Source of the DNA: Tyzzerella sp.
Lineage (GTDB): Bacteria > Bacillota > Clostridia > Lachnospirales > Lachnospiraceae
Assembly: GCA_017416155.1 (NCBI GenBank)
Contig: JAFQDE010000020.1
Coordinates: 1 to 55,878 of the forward strand
Direction: 5' to 3'
DNA length: 55,878 bases
Part shown: positions 16,521-24,583 of the stretch, piece after piece
How the letters are laid out: each line of letters opens with the position of its first letter
Position numbering within the stretch: the first letter of the stretch is position 1
Translations under genes and position numbers: made by a program
Notes under the pieces: model-generated
What the model was told of the DNA's origin: nothing
The model's input: the letters and a program-made list of their open reading frames with translations, nothing else
Databases searched by the model: none

Positions 16521-17709
16521 ATAATCCAAGTATTTGTTTTTTCTTTGCATCAAATTCTTCCTGTGTAATCACACCTGAATCCAATAAATCTTTATATTTT
16601 TTCAACAACTCCGTCTCATCTACAGCAGATTTCTCAGGTTCTGCTTGTGCAGGTGCCTGCTGTGTGTATGTGACTGGTTGTACAGGAGCGTTTTGCTGTA
16701 CAGGTGTTCCGGGAAACACAATTGCATTTACTTTATCCTGCATCAAAATCGGCGGAATAATCGGAACAAAGATTGCCAGAATCAAGCAAAGTGTAGATAA
16801 ATCTGATTGTATTCCCTTTGTTCTTGCCAATTTATCAATTCTTATTGCACTCTTATAGGTCCAATAAATCGAGTAAAATGGAACAAACATACATAATAAT
16901 AACTTCGTTGTAGGATTACGATACTCTTCGTCTTCTACACAATTCAGATATCCTGTCATACGATATGTCCAAATATAAAGCCATACACCACATGTAAATA
17001 ACAGTAGCAGAATATGTTTTACAAGGCTGCAATAAATCAAATCTGTGGATACAATGTTTGCACTGGCAGACGGATTGTTCACATTCGTTGCCTGATGTTC
17101 CTCTTTTTTAGGAGCACCAACCGGATAAACAAGCCATCTAGCCACCAAAAAGAACCCCACTGCCAAAAGAATCGTTGTCAATACTCCGGTCCCTGTTGTA
17201 AAACGATACAAGCCGTATATTTTACGCAAGAAAATGTTTGCAACACTTGACAAAATGAAAGACGCCATGATACATACAGCCGGAATAACCCATAATCCTT
17301 TAACTGTTTCTTTAAACTTTTCCATATATTTTGTTGTGTAAGCAGCAACCAAAACAGCGATACCAACATATCCAACTAAAGTTATGAAAGCAGGCAAAAA
17401 TAGAAACAGATTAAATTTAGGTCCCGAAAAACCAACTACATGATAACTGTGAAATCTAAATCCCATAAGAAAAGAGTATAGTTGTATCAACATCAATATA
17501 CCAAATCCAACAGTTAGCAAAATGTCTCTTTTCTCTTCATACAAAGCATAGGTAATGATTGAGGTGCCTGCAAGCAATAAAACTGTTATAAATTGAAAAT
17601 TTCCGTTAAAGCAAAAACGCATAAAATTCAATGTATGAAATAATGCACAGATTGCAAAAACAATCGAAGCAATCTTAGCGCATGATAATTTTTTATTATT
17701 TACTTCCAT
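16519..17709 (-). CDS. Multipass membrane protein with DUF4234 and C-terminal SHOCT domain
   Basis: A 396-residue protein from ATG 17709, which has GAGGAA seven bases upstream; the longer frame from 17754 lacks such a site. About five hydrophobic helices occupy residues 8-200. A DUF4234-like block (YCSLVKHILLLLFTCGVWLYIW, around 230-300) adds two or three more helices. A proline/alanine/glutamine-rich linker leads to a C-terminal SHOCT motif: LLKKYKDLLDSGVITQEEF followed by DAKKKQILGL, a short domain often found at the ends of membrane proteins. The function is unknown. It is a single-gene transcript between two terminators, convergent with the small XRE regulator. Confidence 0.8.
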   Translation of the reverse strand: MEVNNKKLSCAKIASIVFAICALFHTLNFMRFCFNGNFQFITVLLLAGTSIITYALYEEKRDILLTVGFGILMLIQLYSFLMGFRFHSYHVVGFSGPKFNLFLFLPAFITLVGYVGIAVLVAAYTTKYMEKFKETVKGLWVIPAVCIMASFILSSVANIFLRKIYGLYRFTTGTGVLTTILLAVGFFLVARWLVYPVGAPKKEEHQATNVNNPSASANIVSTDLIYCSLVKHILLLLFTCGVWLYIWTYRMTGYLNCVEDEEYRNPTTKLLLCMFVPFYSIYWTYKSAIRIDKLARTKGIQSDLSTLCLILAIFVPIIPPILMQDKVNAIVFPGTPVQQNAPVQPVTYTQQAPAQAEPEKSAVDETELLKKYKDLLDSGVITQEEFDAKKKQILGL

Positions 17710-17735
17710 CTTACAATTCCTCACTTTTAAAATCA

Positions 17736-17756
17736 GGGTGCTGTTTATCAGCACCC
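17736..17756 (-). terminator. Terminator hairpin after the GGGtGRT gene
   Basis: GGGTGCTG (17736-17743) pairs with CAGCACCC (17749-17756) around TTTAT. The T tail on the minus strand is weak (TGATTTT). It lies 23 bases past the stop at 17779. Confidence 0.7.
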
Positions 17757-17778
17757 CCTTAATTCTGGTATAAATTTT

Positions 17779-18789
17779 CTAGAATTTACCTGCATCTGCT
17801 GCTTCTTGGATAGAAACTGCAACTGCAACTGTCATACCAACCATTGGGTTGTTACCTGCACCGATAAGTCCCATCATTTCTACATGGGCAGGAACTGATG
17901 AAGAACCGGCGAACTGTGCATCACTGTGCATACGTCCCATAGTATCTGTCATACCATAAGAAGCCGGACCTGCTGCCATGTTGTCCGGGTGAAGTGTACG
18001 TCCTGTACCACCACCTGATGCAACTGAGAAATATTTCTTTCCTTGTTCGATACATTCTTTTTTGTATGTACCTGCAACCGGATGTTGGAAACGAGTTGGG
18101 TTTGTTGAGTTACCTGTGATAGATACATCAACTTTTTCTTTGTGCATGATTGCTACACCTTCTGTTACGTCATTAGCACCGTAGCAGTTAACTTTTGAAC
18201 GAAGTCCTGTAGAATAAGCTTTTCTGCTGATTTCTTTTACTTCGCCCGTGTAGTAATCCATCTCTGTCTCAACGAATGTGAATCCATTAATTCTGGAGAT
18301 AATCTGAGCAGCGTCTTTTCCAAGTCCATTTAAGATGACGCGAAGTGGTTTTTGACGTACCTTGTTTGCTTTTTCAGCGATACCGATAGCACCTTCAGCA
18401 GCTGCGAATGATTCGTGACCTGCTAAGAATGCGAAACAGTCTGTCTCTTCTTCCAATAACATTTTTCCAAGGTTACCATGTCCAAGACCTACTTTACGTT
18501 GATCAGCAACTGAACCCGGGATACAGAAAGCCTGAAGACCTTCACCGATTGCTGCCGCAGCGTCAGCAGCTCTTCTGCAGTCTTTCTTAATTGCGATTGC
18601 CGCACCTACGATGTAAGCCCAGCAAGCATTTTCAAAACAGATTGGCTGAATACCTTTTACTTGATTATAAACATCTAATCCAGCATCTTTTGTAATTTTT
18701 TCAGCTTCTTCAATAGAAGCGATTCCATAACTATTTAATACCGCATTAATCTGATTAATACGTCTTTCATATGATTCAAATAAAGCCAT
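17779..18789 (-). CDS. GGGtGRT protein
   Basis: A 336-residue cytoplasmic protein of the family named after its GGGTGRT motif, visible here as ASGGGTGRTLHPDN near residues 257-270. Other conserved blocks are the FAFLAGHESFAAAEGAIG segment (about 118-136) and GLIGAGNNPMVGMTVAVAVS near the C-terminus. The biochemical role is not established. The gene follows a NifU-like scaffold gene by 19 bases, and this pairing recurs in anaerobes, which points to iron-sulfur or related cofactor handling. It is soluble, with no membrane segment. Conserved Cys in PICFENACWAY and AFCIPG could be cofactor ligands; this is inference. Confidence 0.88.
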   Translation of the reverse strand: MALFESYERRINQINAVLNSYGIASIEEAEKITKDAGLDVYNQVKGIQPICFENACWAYIVGAAIAIKKDCRRAADAAAAIGEGLQAFCIPGSVADQRKVGLGHGNLGKMLLEEETDCFAFLAGHESFAAAEGAIGIAEKANKVRQKPLRVILNGLGKDAAQIISRINGFTFVETEMDYYTGEVKEISRKAYSTGLRSKVNCYGANDVTEGVAIMHKEKVDVSITGNSTNPTRFQHPVAGTYKKECIEQGKKYFSVASGGGTGRTLHPDNMAAGPASYGMTDTMGRMHSDAQFAGSSSVPAHVEMMGLIGAGNNPMVGMTVAVAVSIQEAADAGKF

Positions 18790-18808
18790 TATGTATGTCC
18801 TCCTTCTA

Positions 18809-19501
18809 TTACTCTTGTCTTGGGTCGATAATCTTAACAGCGTCAGCTACACGTCCATATTGACCTTTTGCTTTTTCCCATGCTGTTGTAGGATCATCAC
18901 CTTTTTTGATGAAGTCTGTTAATTTTCCAAGGCTTACGAACTGGTAACCGATGATTTCGTCGTTCTCATCCAATGCGATTCCTGTTACATAACCTTCTGC
19001 CATTTCAAGGTAACGAGGACCTTTTGCCAATGTACCGTACATTGTACCAACCTGTGAACGAAGTCCTTTTCCTAAGTCTTCAAGTCCGGCACCGATTGGC
19101 AGTCCGTCTTCAGAGAATGCGCTCTGTGTTCTACCGTAAACGATCTGTAAGAATAATTCTCTCATTGCTGTGTTGATAGCATCACAAACCAAGTCTGTGT
19201 TAAGTGCTTCTAAAATTGTTTTACCAGGAAGAATCTCTGATGCCATAGCTGCAGAGTGAGTCATACCTGAACATCCGATTGTCTCAACCAAAGCTTCTTG
19301 GATGATACCTTCTTTAACGTTAAGTGTTAATTTACAAGCTCCTTGTTGAGGTGCACACCAGCCAATACCGTGTGTCAAACCAGAAATATCTTTTACTTCT
19401 TTTGCTTTTACCCATTTTGCTTCTTCTGGGATTGGAGCCGGTCCGTGATTAGCACCAATTGCTACAGGACACATTGTTTTTACTTCATGTGAATAAATCA
19501 T
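18809..19501 (-). CDS. NifU-like iron-sulfur scaffold protein (GGGtGRT partner)
   Basis: A 230-residue protein from ATG 19501. An upstream TTG at 19519 opens a longer frame but lies inside the GAAAGGAG ribosome site, so it is rejected. Sequence features of the NifU_N/IscU fold include GWCAPQQGACKLTL, VETIGCSGMTHSAAMASEIL, and Cys in LVCDAINTAM, giving the three-cysteine set expected of a cluster scaffold, with N-terminal and C-terminal extensions. It probably builds or delivers an iron-sulfur cluster in the cytoplasm. It is co-transcribed with the GGGtGRT gene 19 bases downstream. No cysteine desulfurase is adjacent. Confidence 0.85.
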   Translation of the reverse strand: MIYSHEVKTMCPVAIGANHGPAPIPEEAKWVKAKEVKDISGLTHGIGWCAPQQGACKLTLNVKEGIIQEALVETIGCSGMTHSAAMASEILPGKTILEALNTDLVCDAINTAMRELFLQIVYGRTQSAFSEDGLPIGAGLEDLGKGLRSQVGTMYGTLAKGPRYLEMAEGYVTGIALDENDEIIGYQFVSLGKLTDFIKKGDDPTTAWEKAKGQYGRVADAVKIIDPRQE

Positions 19502-19599
19502 GATTAAAACTCCTTTCAAGTATATGTAATTTCTTATAGGGTATTTGTTATATGTAACATCCCATACAAATTTATTTTCTCACAAAGTTAGTCATTAGT

Positions 19600-20235
19600 C
19601 TAGTTTTTTTTACATTTTTTGCTCAACAACCATTCAATTAATTCATGAGTATATGCATATTCCCATACATTATGACCAACGCCATCCATTCTAGTATACG
19701 TAATGTCTCTATTTAACTGTTTTAAGTTCGCAACCATCTCATCAGATTGAGTTACACTGACAACATTGTCTTCAGCACCATGAAACGCCCATATTGGCAT
19801 TGTTAGTGTACCAACATTCCAAGCCATACCGCCACCACAAACAGGAGCAATTGCTGCAAACAAATCCGGTCTTGCCATCGAGGTATACCATGTGCCGTAG
19901 CCTCCCATACTCAATCCTGTTAAATAAACTCTGTCTGGGTCAATATCGAATTCTGTCTTTATCTGCTCAATAAAATTCACAATTGACTCCACCCGTGCTG
20001 CCCAAAATGTGTCAATAGGACATTGCGGCATAACAAACATGCATTCATAATCTTTTGTTTGCAAGACTTTTGAAAACCCATGGACATCAACTAATTTCAA
20101 GTCCTCTTTACCAGTGCCTCTTTCCCCTGCACCGTGCAGTTGAATAATCAGCGGCAATTTTTTATTTCCTTCTTTATAACTGTATTCAACGAAAGGAAAT
20201 ATCCATTTTTCTTCTCTGTGTTCTATACGTTCCAT
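19600..20235 (-). CDS. Alpha/beta hydrolase (esterase/PHB-depolymerase-like)
   Basis: A 211-residue alpha/beta hydrolase. The oxyanion-hole strand reads LPLIIQLHGAGERG (about 28-41). The nucleophile elbow is GLSMGGYG (Ser near 110), the acid is Asp in FHGAEDNVV, and the catalytic His is in DGVGHNVWEYAY. This combination fits the LpqC/dienelactone-type carboxylesterase group, some members of which cleave feruloyl or short polyester bonds. There is no signal peptide, so the substrate is presumably taken up or intracellular. It follows the pncC gene by 27 bases on the same strand and may share its transcript. The exact substrate is unknown. Confidence 0.82.
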   Translation of the reverse strand: MERIEHREEKWIFPFVEYSYKEGNKKLPLIIQLHGAGERGTGKEDLKLVDVHGFSKVLQTKDYECMFVMPQCPIDTFWAARVESIVNFIEQIKTEFDIDPDRVYLTGLSMGGYGTWYTSMARPDLFAAIAPVCGGGMAWNVGTLTMPIWAFHGAEDNVVSVTQSDEMVANLKQLNRDITYTRMDGVGHNVWEYAYTHELIEWLLSKKCKKN

Positions 20236-20262
20236 ATATAATCCTCCTAATCTTTTTCATAC

Positions 20263-20736
20263 CTACAAATTCATTAACCTTCTCCAAAGTAACTGCAAGG
20301 CCGCTTCTACTGCCGCATTGCGATTCCCTTCTCTACTACCCTGAAAACGACACTCCTCCACTGTTACTTCTCCATTATAGTAGCATCCGACATATACTAA
20401 GCCAACCGGTTTCTCCGGCGTCCCGCCTGTCGGTCCGGCAATTCCGGTTGTGCTAAGGCAAACATCTGCATTAGCCACTCGTGCTGCACCCTTTGCCATC
20501 TCTACTGCCGTCTGCTCACTCACTGCGCCGTAAGTCTCTAGAGTTTCATGTGCCACCCCTAAAAGTCGTTCCTTCGCTTCGTTGGAATATGTAATGTGTC
20601 CTTCGTTGTATACCGAAGATGCTCCCGATACATTGAGAATTCTTCCTGCCAGAAGTCCGCCAGTGCAGGATTCTGCAGTGGTAATAGTGAGATTTCTTTT
20701 TTGTAACTCATGTACAATCTTTACTTCTACATGCAT
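20263..20736 (-). CDS. pncC: Nicotinamide-nucleotide amidohydrolase (CinA C-terminal domain, PncC)
   Basis: A 157-residue stand-alone CinA C-terminal domain. Hallmarks are TTAESCTGGLLAGRI (about 17-31), GHITYSNEAKERLLGV, the GAVSEQTAVEMA block, and TGIAGPTGGTPEKPVG. The enzyme deamidates NMN to nicotinate mononucleotide in the pyridine nucleotide salvage cycle. The N-terminal MoCF-like domain of full CinA is absent, which is normal for PncC. A terminator hairpin lies just upstream (20756-20779), between it and pgsA, so it has its own promoter or relies on read-through. Confidence 0.9.
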   Translation of the reverse strand: MHVEVKIVHELQKRNLTITTAESCTGGLLAGRILNVSGASSVYNEGHITYSNEAKERLLGVAHETLETYGAVSEQTAVEMAKGAARVANADVCLSTTGIAGPTGGTPEKPVGLVYVGCYYNGEVTVEECRFQGSREGNRNAAVEAALQLLWRRLMNL

Positions 20737-20749
20737 AAACTATCTCCCC

Positions 20750-20780
20750 AAAAAACTGACAAGAATTGCTTCCTGTCAGG
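20750..20780 (-). terminator. Terminator at the end of the yicC-gmk-rpoZ-rimO-pgsA operon
   Basis: CTGACA (20756-20761) pairs with TGTCAG (20774-20779), followed on the minus strand by TTTTTT. It lies 10 bases past the pgsA stop codon. Confidence 0.8.
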
Positions 20781-20789
20781 TTATTTCTT

Positions 20790-21329
20790 TTACATTCCAC
20801 CCTGTGTCAACACTTGCTTATTTTTCCAAATATAATCAACAAGAGAAACTATTGTAAGTGCAAGTCCTAACCCTACGACTACACCTGTAATAAACTGCAT
20901 AACATGACTCTGGAAATCTAAGATCATTAAGATAACCATTGCCATATGAGAAACTGTTTTAAATTTGCCCCAGTAGCTTGCTGCAATAACAATTCCGTTA
21001 TCAGAAGCAACCAAGCGGAAGCCACTGATGATGAATTCACGTGCGATAATAATCAGTACAATCCATGCCGGCAATCTTGGAATCAGGCAAATTAATGCAG
21101 AGCAAACCAAAAGTTTGTCCGCCAATGGGTCCATAAACTTTCCGAAGTTTGTTACTAAGTTGTTCTTTCTTGCAATGTGACCATCCAGATAATCTGTAAA
21201 ACTTGCAACACAGAAGATTGCGAGTGCAATATATTTGCTTGCTGCCCCTGCCCAGTCAGTCAACATAAACAGTACAAAAAACGGAATCATAATTACACGA
21301 AGTACAGTTAATTTATTTGGTAAATTCAT
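20790..21329 (-). CDS. pgsA: CDP-diacylglycerol-glycerol-3-phosphate 3-phosphatidyltransferase
   Basis: Integral membrane enzyme of phosphatidylglycerol synthesis, 179 residues with about four to five helices. It has the CDP-alcohol phosphatidyltransferase signature D-G-x2-A-R-x8-G-x3-D-x3-D, seen from DGHIAR to KFMDPLADK (about 49-70). It transfers a phosphatidyl group from CDP-diacylglycerol to glycerol-3-phosphate. Its start overlaps the last base of the rimO stop, and it is the final gene before a terminator. The link of pgsA with rimO, gmk and yicC is usual in Clostridia. Confidence 0.93.
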   Translation of the reverse strand: MNLPNKLTVLRVIMIPFFVLFMLTDWAGAASKYIALAIFCVASFTDYLDGHIARKNNLVTNFGKFMDPLADKLLVCSALICLIPRLPAWIVLIIIAREFIISGFRLVASDNGIVIAASYWGKFKTVSHMAMVILMILDFQSHVMQFITGVVVGLGLALTIVSLVDYIWKNKQVLTQGGM

Positions 21330-22651
21330 TATATTATCTCTCCTATCAAATCATATTCCAATGCTCCGGTTACTTTAACTTTTGCAAAATCACCTGACAT
21401 CAGTTCCTCATTTGTCTCTACAAAGATAAGCCCATCCACATTCGGAGCATCCATGTAAGTTCTTCCTACATAGGCATTCTCATCTGCAACCTTACCTTCA
21501 ATCATGACCATAACTTCTTTTCCAATCATGTTTTCAGCTAGTTCAAATGCAATCTCCTGTTGCAGTTCCATAAGGTCTGCCTGACGGTCTTCTTTCACGC
21601 TCTCCTCTATCTGATTCTGCATGTTGGCTGCCGGTGTATCCTCTTCCGGTGAATATGTGAATACTCCTAATCGGTCAAATTCCATCGTATCAACGAACTC
21701 CATCAGTTCCTCGTGTTGTTCCTCAGTTTCACCTGGAAATCCGGTAATCAATGTGGTTCGAAGTGCAATCTCCGGAATCTCTCTGCGAAGCTTCTCAATA
21801 ATCTCTATGAGTTGTGCTCTGGAAGTTCTTCTTCCCATCCTCTTAAGCACATCATCGCAGGCATGTTGGATTGGAAGGTCAAGGTATTTACATATCTTGT
21901 CCTCTTCCTTTATCACTTGGATTAATTCATCGTAGATTTCCTCCGGATAACAATACAGAATACGAATCCAGCGAATTCCATTGATTTTACACAACTCCTT
22001 TAACAAGATATGCAACGATTTTTCACCGTAAATATCTTTTCCGTAAAGAGTCGTCTCCTGTGCAACCAGAATCAGCTCCTTCACGCCCTGCTCTGCAAGT
22101 TCATTTGCTTCTCTTAAAAGACGCTCCATCGGAACACTTCTGAAATTCCCTCGAATCTTCGGGATAATGCAATACGTACAGTGCTTATCGCACCCTTCTG
22201 CAATTTTCAGATATGCGAAATGTCCGCCTGTAGTCACAAGACGTTTTGCCTCAACCACAGGAAGCGCATCAATATCTTCAAGTTCTAATGACTTGTGCCC
22301 TTTCAGTGCCTCCTCGATAGCATCTACAATCTTATCATAAGAAGTAGTTCCAAGTACGGCATCCACTTCCTCAATCTCGTCCAAAATCTCCTGCTTGTAT
22401 CTCTGCGCAAGACATCCTGTTACAATCAGTGCTTTTAAGGTGCCTTCTTTTTTGTATTCAGCCATTTCTAAAATGGTCTGGATACTCTCTTCCTTCGCAT
22501 CATGAATAAAACAACAGGTATTGACAACAATGACATCTGCCATCTCTTCACTGTCAACCATCTGATGTCCCTTTTGTGCAAGAAGCCCCAGCATGACCTC
22601 CGTATCTACCAGGTTCTTATCGCATCCTAATGAAACGAATAAAATATTCAT
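21329..22651 (-). CDS. rimO: Ribosomal protein S12 methylthiotransferase RimO
   Basis: Radical SAM methylthiotransferase of 440 residues that adds a methylthio group to the conserved Asp of ribosomal protein S12. The N-terminal UPF0004 domain binds one cluster through Cys10 (SLGCDKN), Cys46 (NTCCF) and Cys80 (VTGCLAQ). The radical SAM cluster is held by Cys154, Cys158 and Cys161 in EGCDKHCTYC. A TRAM domain ends the protein (about 375-440). NLVDTE near the N-terminus is typical of RimO rather than MiaB. It lies 17 bases after rpoZ and overlaps pgsA. Confidence 0.95.
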   Translation of the reverse strand: MNILFVSLGCDKNLVDTEVMLGLLAQKGHQMVDSEEMADVIVVNTCCFIHDAKEESIQTILEMAEYKKEGTLKALIVTGCLAQRYKQEILDEIEEVDAVLGTTSYDKIVDAIEEALKGHKSLELEDIDALPVVEAKRLVTTGGHFAYLKIAEGCDKHCTYCIIPKIRGNFRSVPMERLLREANELAEQGVKELILVAQETTLYGKDIYGEKSLHILLKELCKINGIRWIRILYCYPEEIYDELIQVIKEEDKICKYLDLPIQHACDDVLKRMGRRTSRAQLIEIIEKLRREIPEIALRTTLITGFPGETEEQHEELMEFVDTMEFDRLGVFTYSPEEDTPAANMQNQIEESVKEDRQADLMELQQEIAFELAENMIGKEVMVMIEGKVADENAYVGRTYMDAPNVDGLIFVETNEELMSGDFAKVKVTGALEYDLIGEII

Positions 22652-22668
22652 CGTCTCTTGTCTCCTAA

Positions 22669-22911
22669 TTATTCTTCTGTCTCTTCGCCGACAATCTTTA
22701 TCTTTGCCTGATTTACTTCTTCAATGGCGATAGAAAGTGGCTTTGCGCCCGGTTTTGCTGAAACCAATGGTTCTTTTTTATCAATAATCTGTCTTGCTCT
22801 CTTTGCTGTTGCAAGCACGATAGAGTAACGGCTGTTTACAATCTTTGTTGCGCCTTCCTCAACATCCGAATTCACTACTTTCATTAAATCTGTATAAGAT
22901 GGGTGTAACAT
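22669..22911 (-). CDS. rpoZ: DNA-directed RNA polymerase omega subunit
   Basis: An 80-residue omega subunit that helps assemble RNA polymerase. It begins MLHPSYTDLMKVVN and has the conserved SRYSIVLATAKRARQIID helix (about 27-44) that contacts the beta-prime subunit, followed by KPLSIAIEEVNQAKIKIV. It starts 3 bases after the gmk stop, the standard gmk-rpoZ arrangement. Confidence 0.95.
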   Translation of the reverse strand: MLHPSYTDLMKVVNSDVEEGATKIVNSRYSIVLATAKRARQIIDKKEPLVSAKPGAKPLSIAIEEVNQAKIKIVGEETEE

Positions 22912-22914
22912 ATA

Positions 22915-23547
22915 TTATTCTCCTTTCAAATTCCCTTTTAATTCTTTTTCAATCTGGCTTATAAATGCTTTGTTGCGAGATGTCTTGTAATGCTCGCTCT
23001 GAATGATGTGGTGCATCTGCTTCACACAGGTCTGCAAATCATCATTGACTAAAATGTAGTCGTAAGATAGAATGCCTTCTGCCTCCTCGGAAGCACGCTT
23101 CATTCGCTGTTCCACAACTTCCATTGTCTCCGTTCCTCGTCCTACCAAACGTTCTTTCAAGATTGTCACATTTGGCGGCGTCACGAAAAGAAGCAATGTC
23201 TCCGGAAATTTTTCTTTCACTTTTAAAGCTCCCTGTATCTCGATTTCCAAGATAACATCTTTTCCGGATGCAAGCTGTTCCTCCACATAAGCCCTTGGTG
23301 TACCATAGTAATTGCCCACGTAGTTAGCATACTCTATTAACTCACCTTGTGCAATCATTTTTTCAAATTCTTCGGTGCTTTTAAAGAAATATTCTCTGCC
23401 ATCCACTTCTGCTCCACGAGGCTTTCTTGTCGTTGCGGAAATAGACAGTGCATAGTTATCATATTGCTCCATAATCTCTTTCATTAGGGTTCCTTTTCCT
23501 GAACCTGCGAATCCGGAAACTACGATTAAAATTCCTCTTGTCTGCAT
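22915..23547 (-). CDS. gmk: Guanylate kinase
   Basis: A 210-residue kinase converting GMP and ATP to GDP and ADP. The P-loop SGFAGSGKGTLMKEI is at about 11-25. The GMP-binding region follows with SATTRKPRGAEVDGREYFF, and then the YGTP and EIEIQGA motifs. The C-terminal end is charged. It follows yicC by 11 bases and precedes rpoZ by 3. The remA (DUF370) gene often found between yicC and gmk in Firmicutes is not present here. Confidence 0.95.
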   Translation of the reverse strand: MQTRGILIVVSGFAGSGKGTLMKEIMEQYDNYALSISATTRKPRGAEVDGREYFFKSTEEFEKMIAQGELIEYANYVGNYYGTPRAYVEEQLASGKDVILEIEIQGALKVKEKFPETLLLFVTPPNVTILKERLVGRGTETMEVVEQRMKRASEEAEGILSYDYILVNDDLQTCVKQMHHIIQSEHYKTSRNKAFISQIEKELKGNLKGE

Positions 23548-23558
23548 GTTAATCCCCT

Positions 23559-24437
23559 TTATTCAATGTTTTGAATCTGCTCACGAACTTTTTCGATACC
23601 GGTTTTCAAATCAATCGCATAATTTGACGTCTCAAGATCATTTGCCTTTGACAAAATTGTATTTGCTTCGCGGTTCATCTCCTGTGCAATAAAATCAAGC
23701 TTACGTCCAATTCCCTCCGAGGCATCTAATGTAGACTTCATATGTTCGATGTGGCTTCTGAGACGCACAGTTTCTTCGTCAGTACATATCTTGTCTGCAA
23801 AAAGAACAACCTCTGCAGCAAGCCTTCCTTCATCAATCTGAGTATTTTCCAAAAGTTCTTTCACCTTTGCGTCTAATTTTGCACGATACTCTGCTACAAT
23901 CTCAGGTGAACGATTCTCAACACAATCAACCAAATCCAACATTTCATTCAGCTTTTCAACAATATCTTTTTTGAGATTTTCACCTTCTACAATTCTTGTA
24001 TCACGGAACTGCTCGAATGCACCCTTCAACGCTTTCTCAAGTCCATTCCAAAGTTCTTCCTCGTCCATCACCTGTTCTTCCATCGTTAATACTTCCGGAC
24101 AACGCGATAAGGTGGATACACGAATGTCATAATCCAATTCAAATGCTTCCTGCATTTGTTTGAAATATGTAAGATATTCCTGAGCCAAAGTCGGATTGTA
24201 TTTGAGCGAAACCTGATTCTCAGACAGATCCTCATAGGTAATAAAGATATCTACTTTACCTCTCTGTGCATACTGTTTCAGTAGATTCCGAATCGACGAC
24301 TCGAAAAAATTAAGTTTCTTCGGCATCCGAATGTTTACATCTAGGTATCTGTGGTTGACGCCTTTGAGCTCCACCGTAAATTTGCGGTCCCCGTCTGCAA
24401 TTTCACATCTGCCGAAACCTGTCATACTTTTAATCAT
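23559..24437 (-). CDS. yicC: YicC-family endoribonuclease
   Basis: A 292-residue YicC/YloC protein from ATG 24437, where it reads MIKSMTGFGR, the canonical family start; a GAGG ribosome site lies about 11 bases upstream, and the longer frame from 24464 is rejected. The N-terminal YicC_N domain spans about 1-155. A DUF1732 domain ends the protein with IGRKLDFIAQEMNREANTI and SKANDLETSNYAIDLK, the most conserved block. Members have been described as endoribonucleases involved in RNA turnover. It is the first gene of yicC-gmk-rpoZ-rimO-pgsA, divergent from rqcH. Confidence 0.93.
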   Translation of the reverse strand: MIKSMTGFGRCEIADGDRKFTVELKGVNHRYLDVNIRMPKKLNFFESSIRNLLKQYAQRGKVDIFITYEDLSENQVSLKYNPTLAQEYLTYFKQMQEAFELDYDIRVSTLSRCPEVLTMEEQVMDEEELWNGLEKALKGAFEQFRDTRIVEGENLKKDIVEKLNEMLDLVDCVENRSPEIVAEYRAKLDAKVKELLENTQIDEGRLAAEVVLFADKICTDEETVRLRSHIEHMKSTLDASEGIGRKLDFIAQEMNREANTILSKANDLETSNYAIDLKTGIEKVREQIQNIE

Positions 24438-24519
24438 AATGTTTAACCTCTTCATCTTTCTCATATGTGTTTGTTAAAACCTATAATATTATAATTCATT
24501 TGAATGTTTACGTCAATGT

Positions 24520-24549
24520 TTGGACAAACATTCTGTTTCATGTTATACT
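24520..24549 (+). promoter_or_regulatory. SigA-type promoter of rqcH
   Basis: TTGGAC (24520-24525) and TATACT (24544-24549) are separated by 18 bases. The start codon of the RqcH/NFACT gene follows 34 bases later. Confidence 0.7.
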
Positions 24550-24583
24550 TTGTACATTATAAGTTTGAAGGGAAATATATCTC

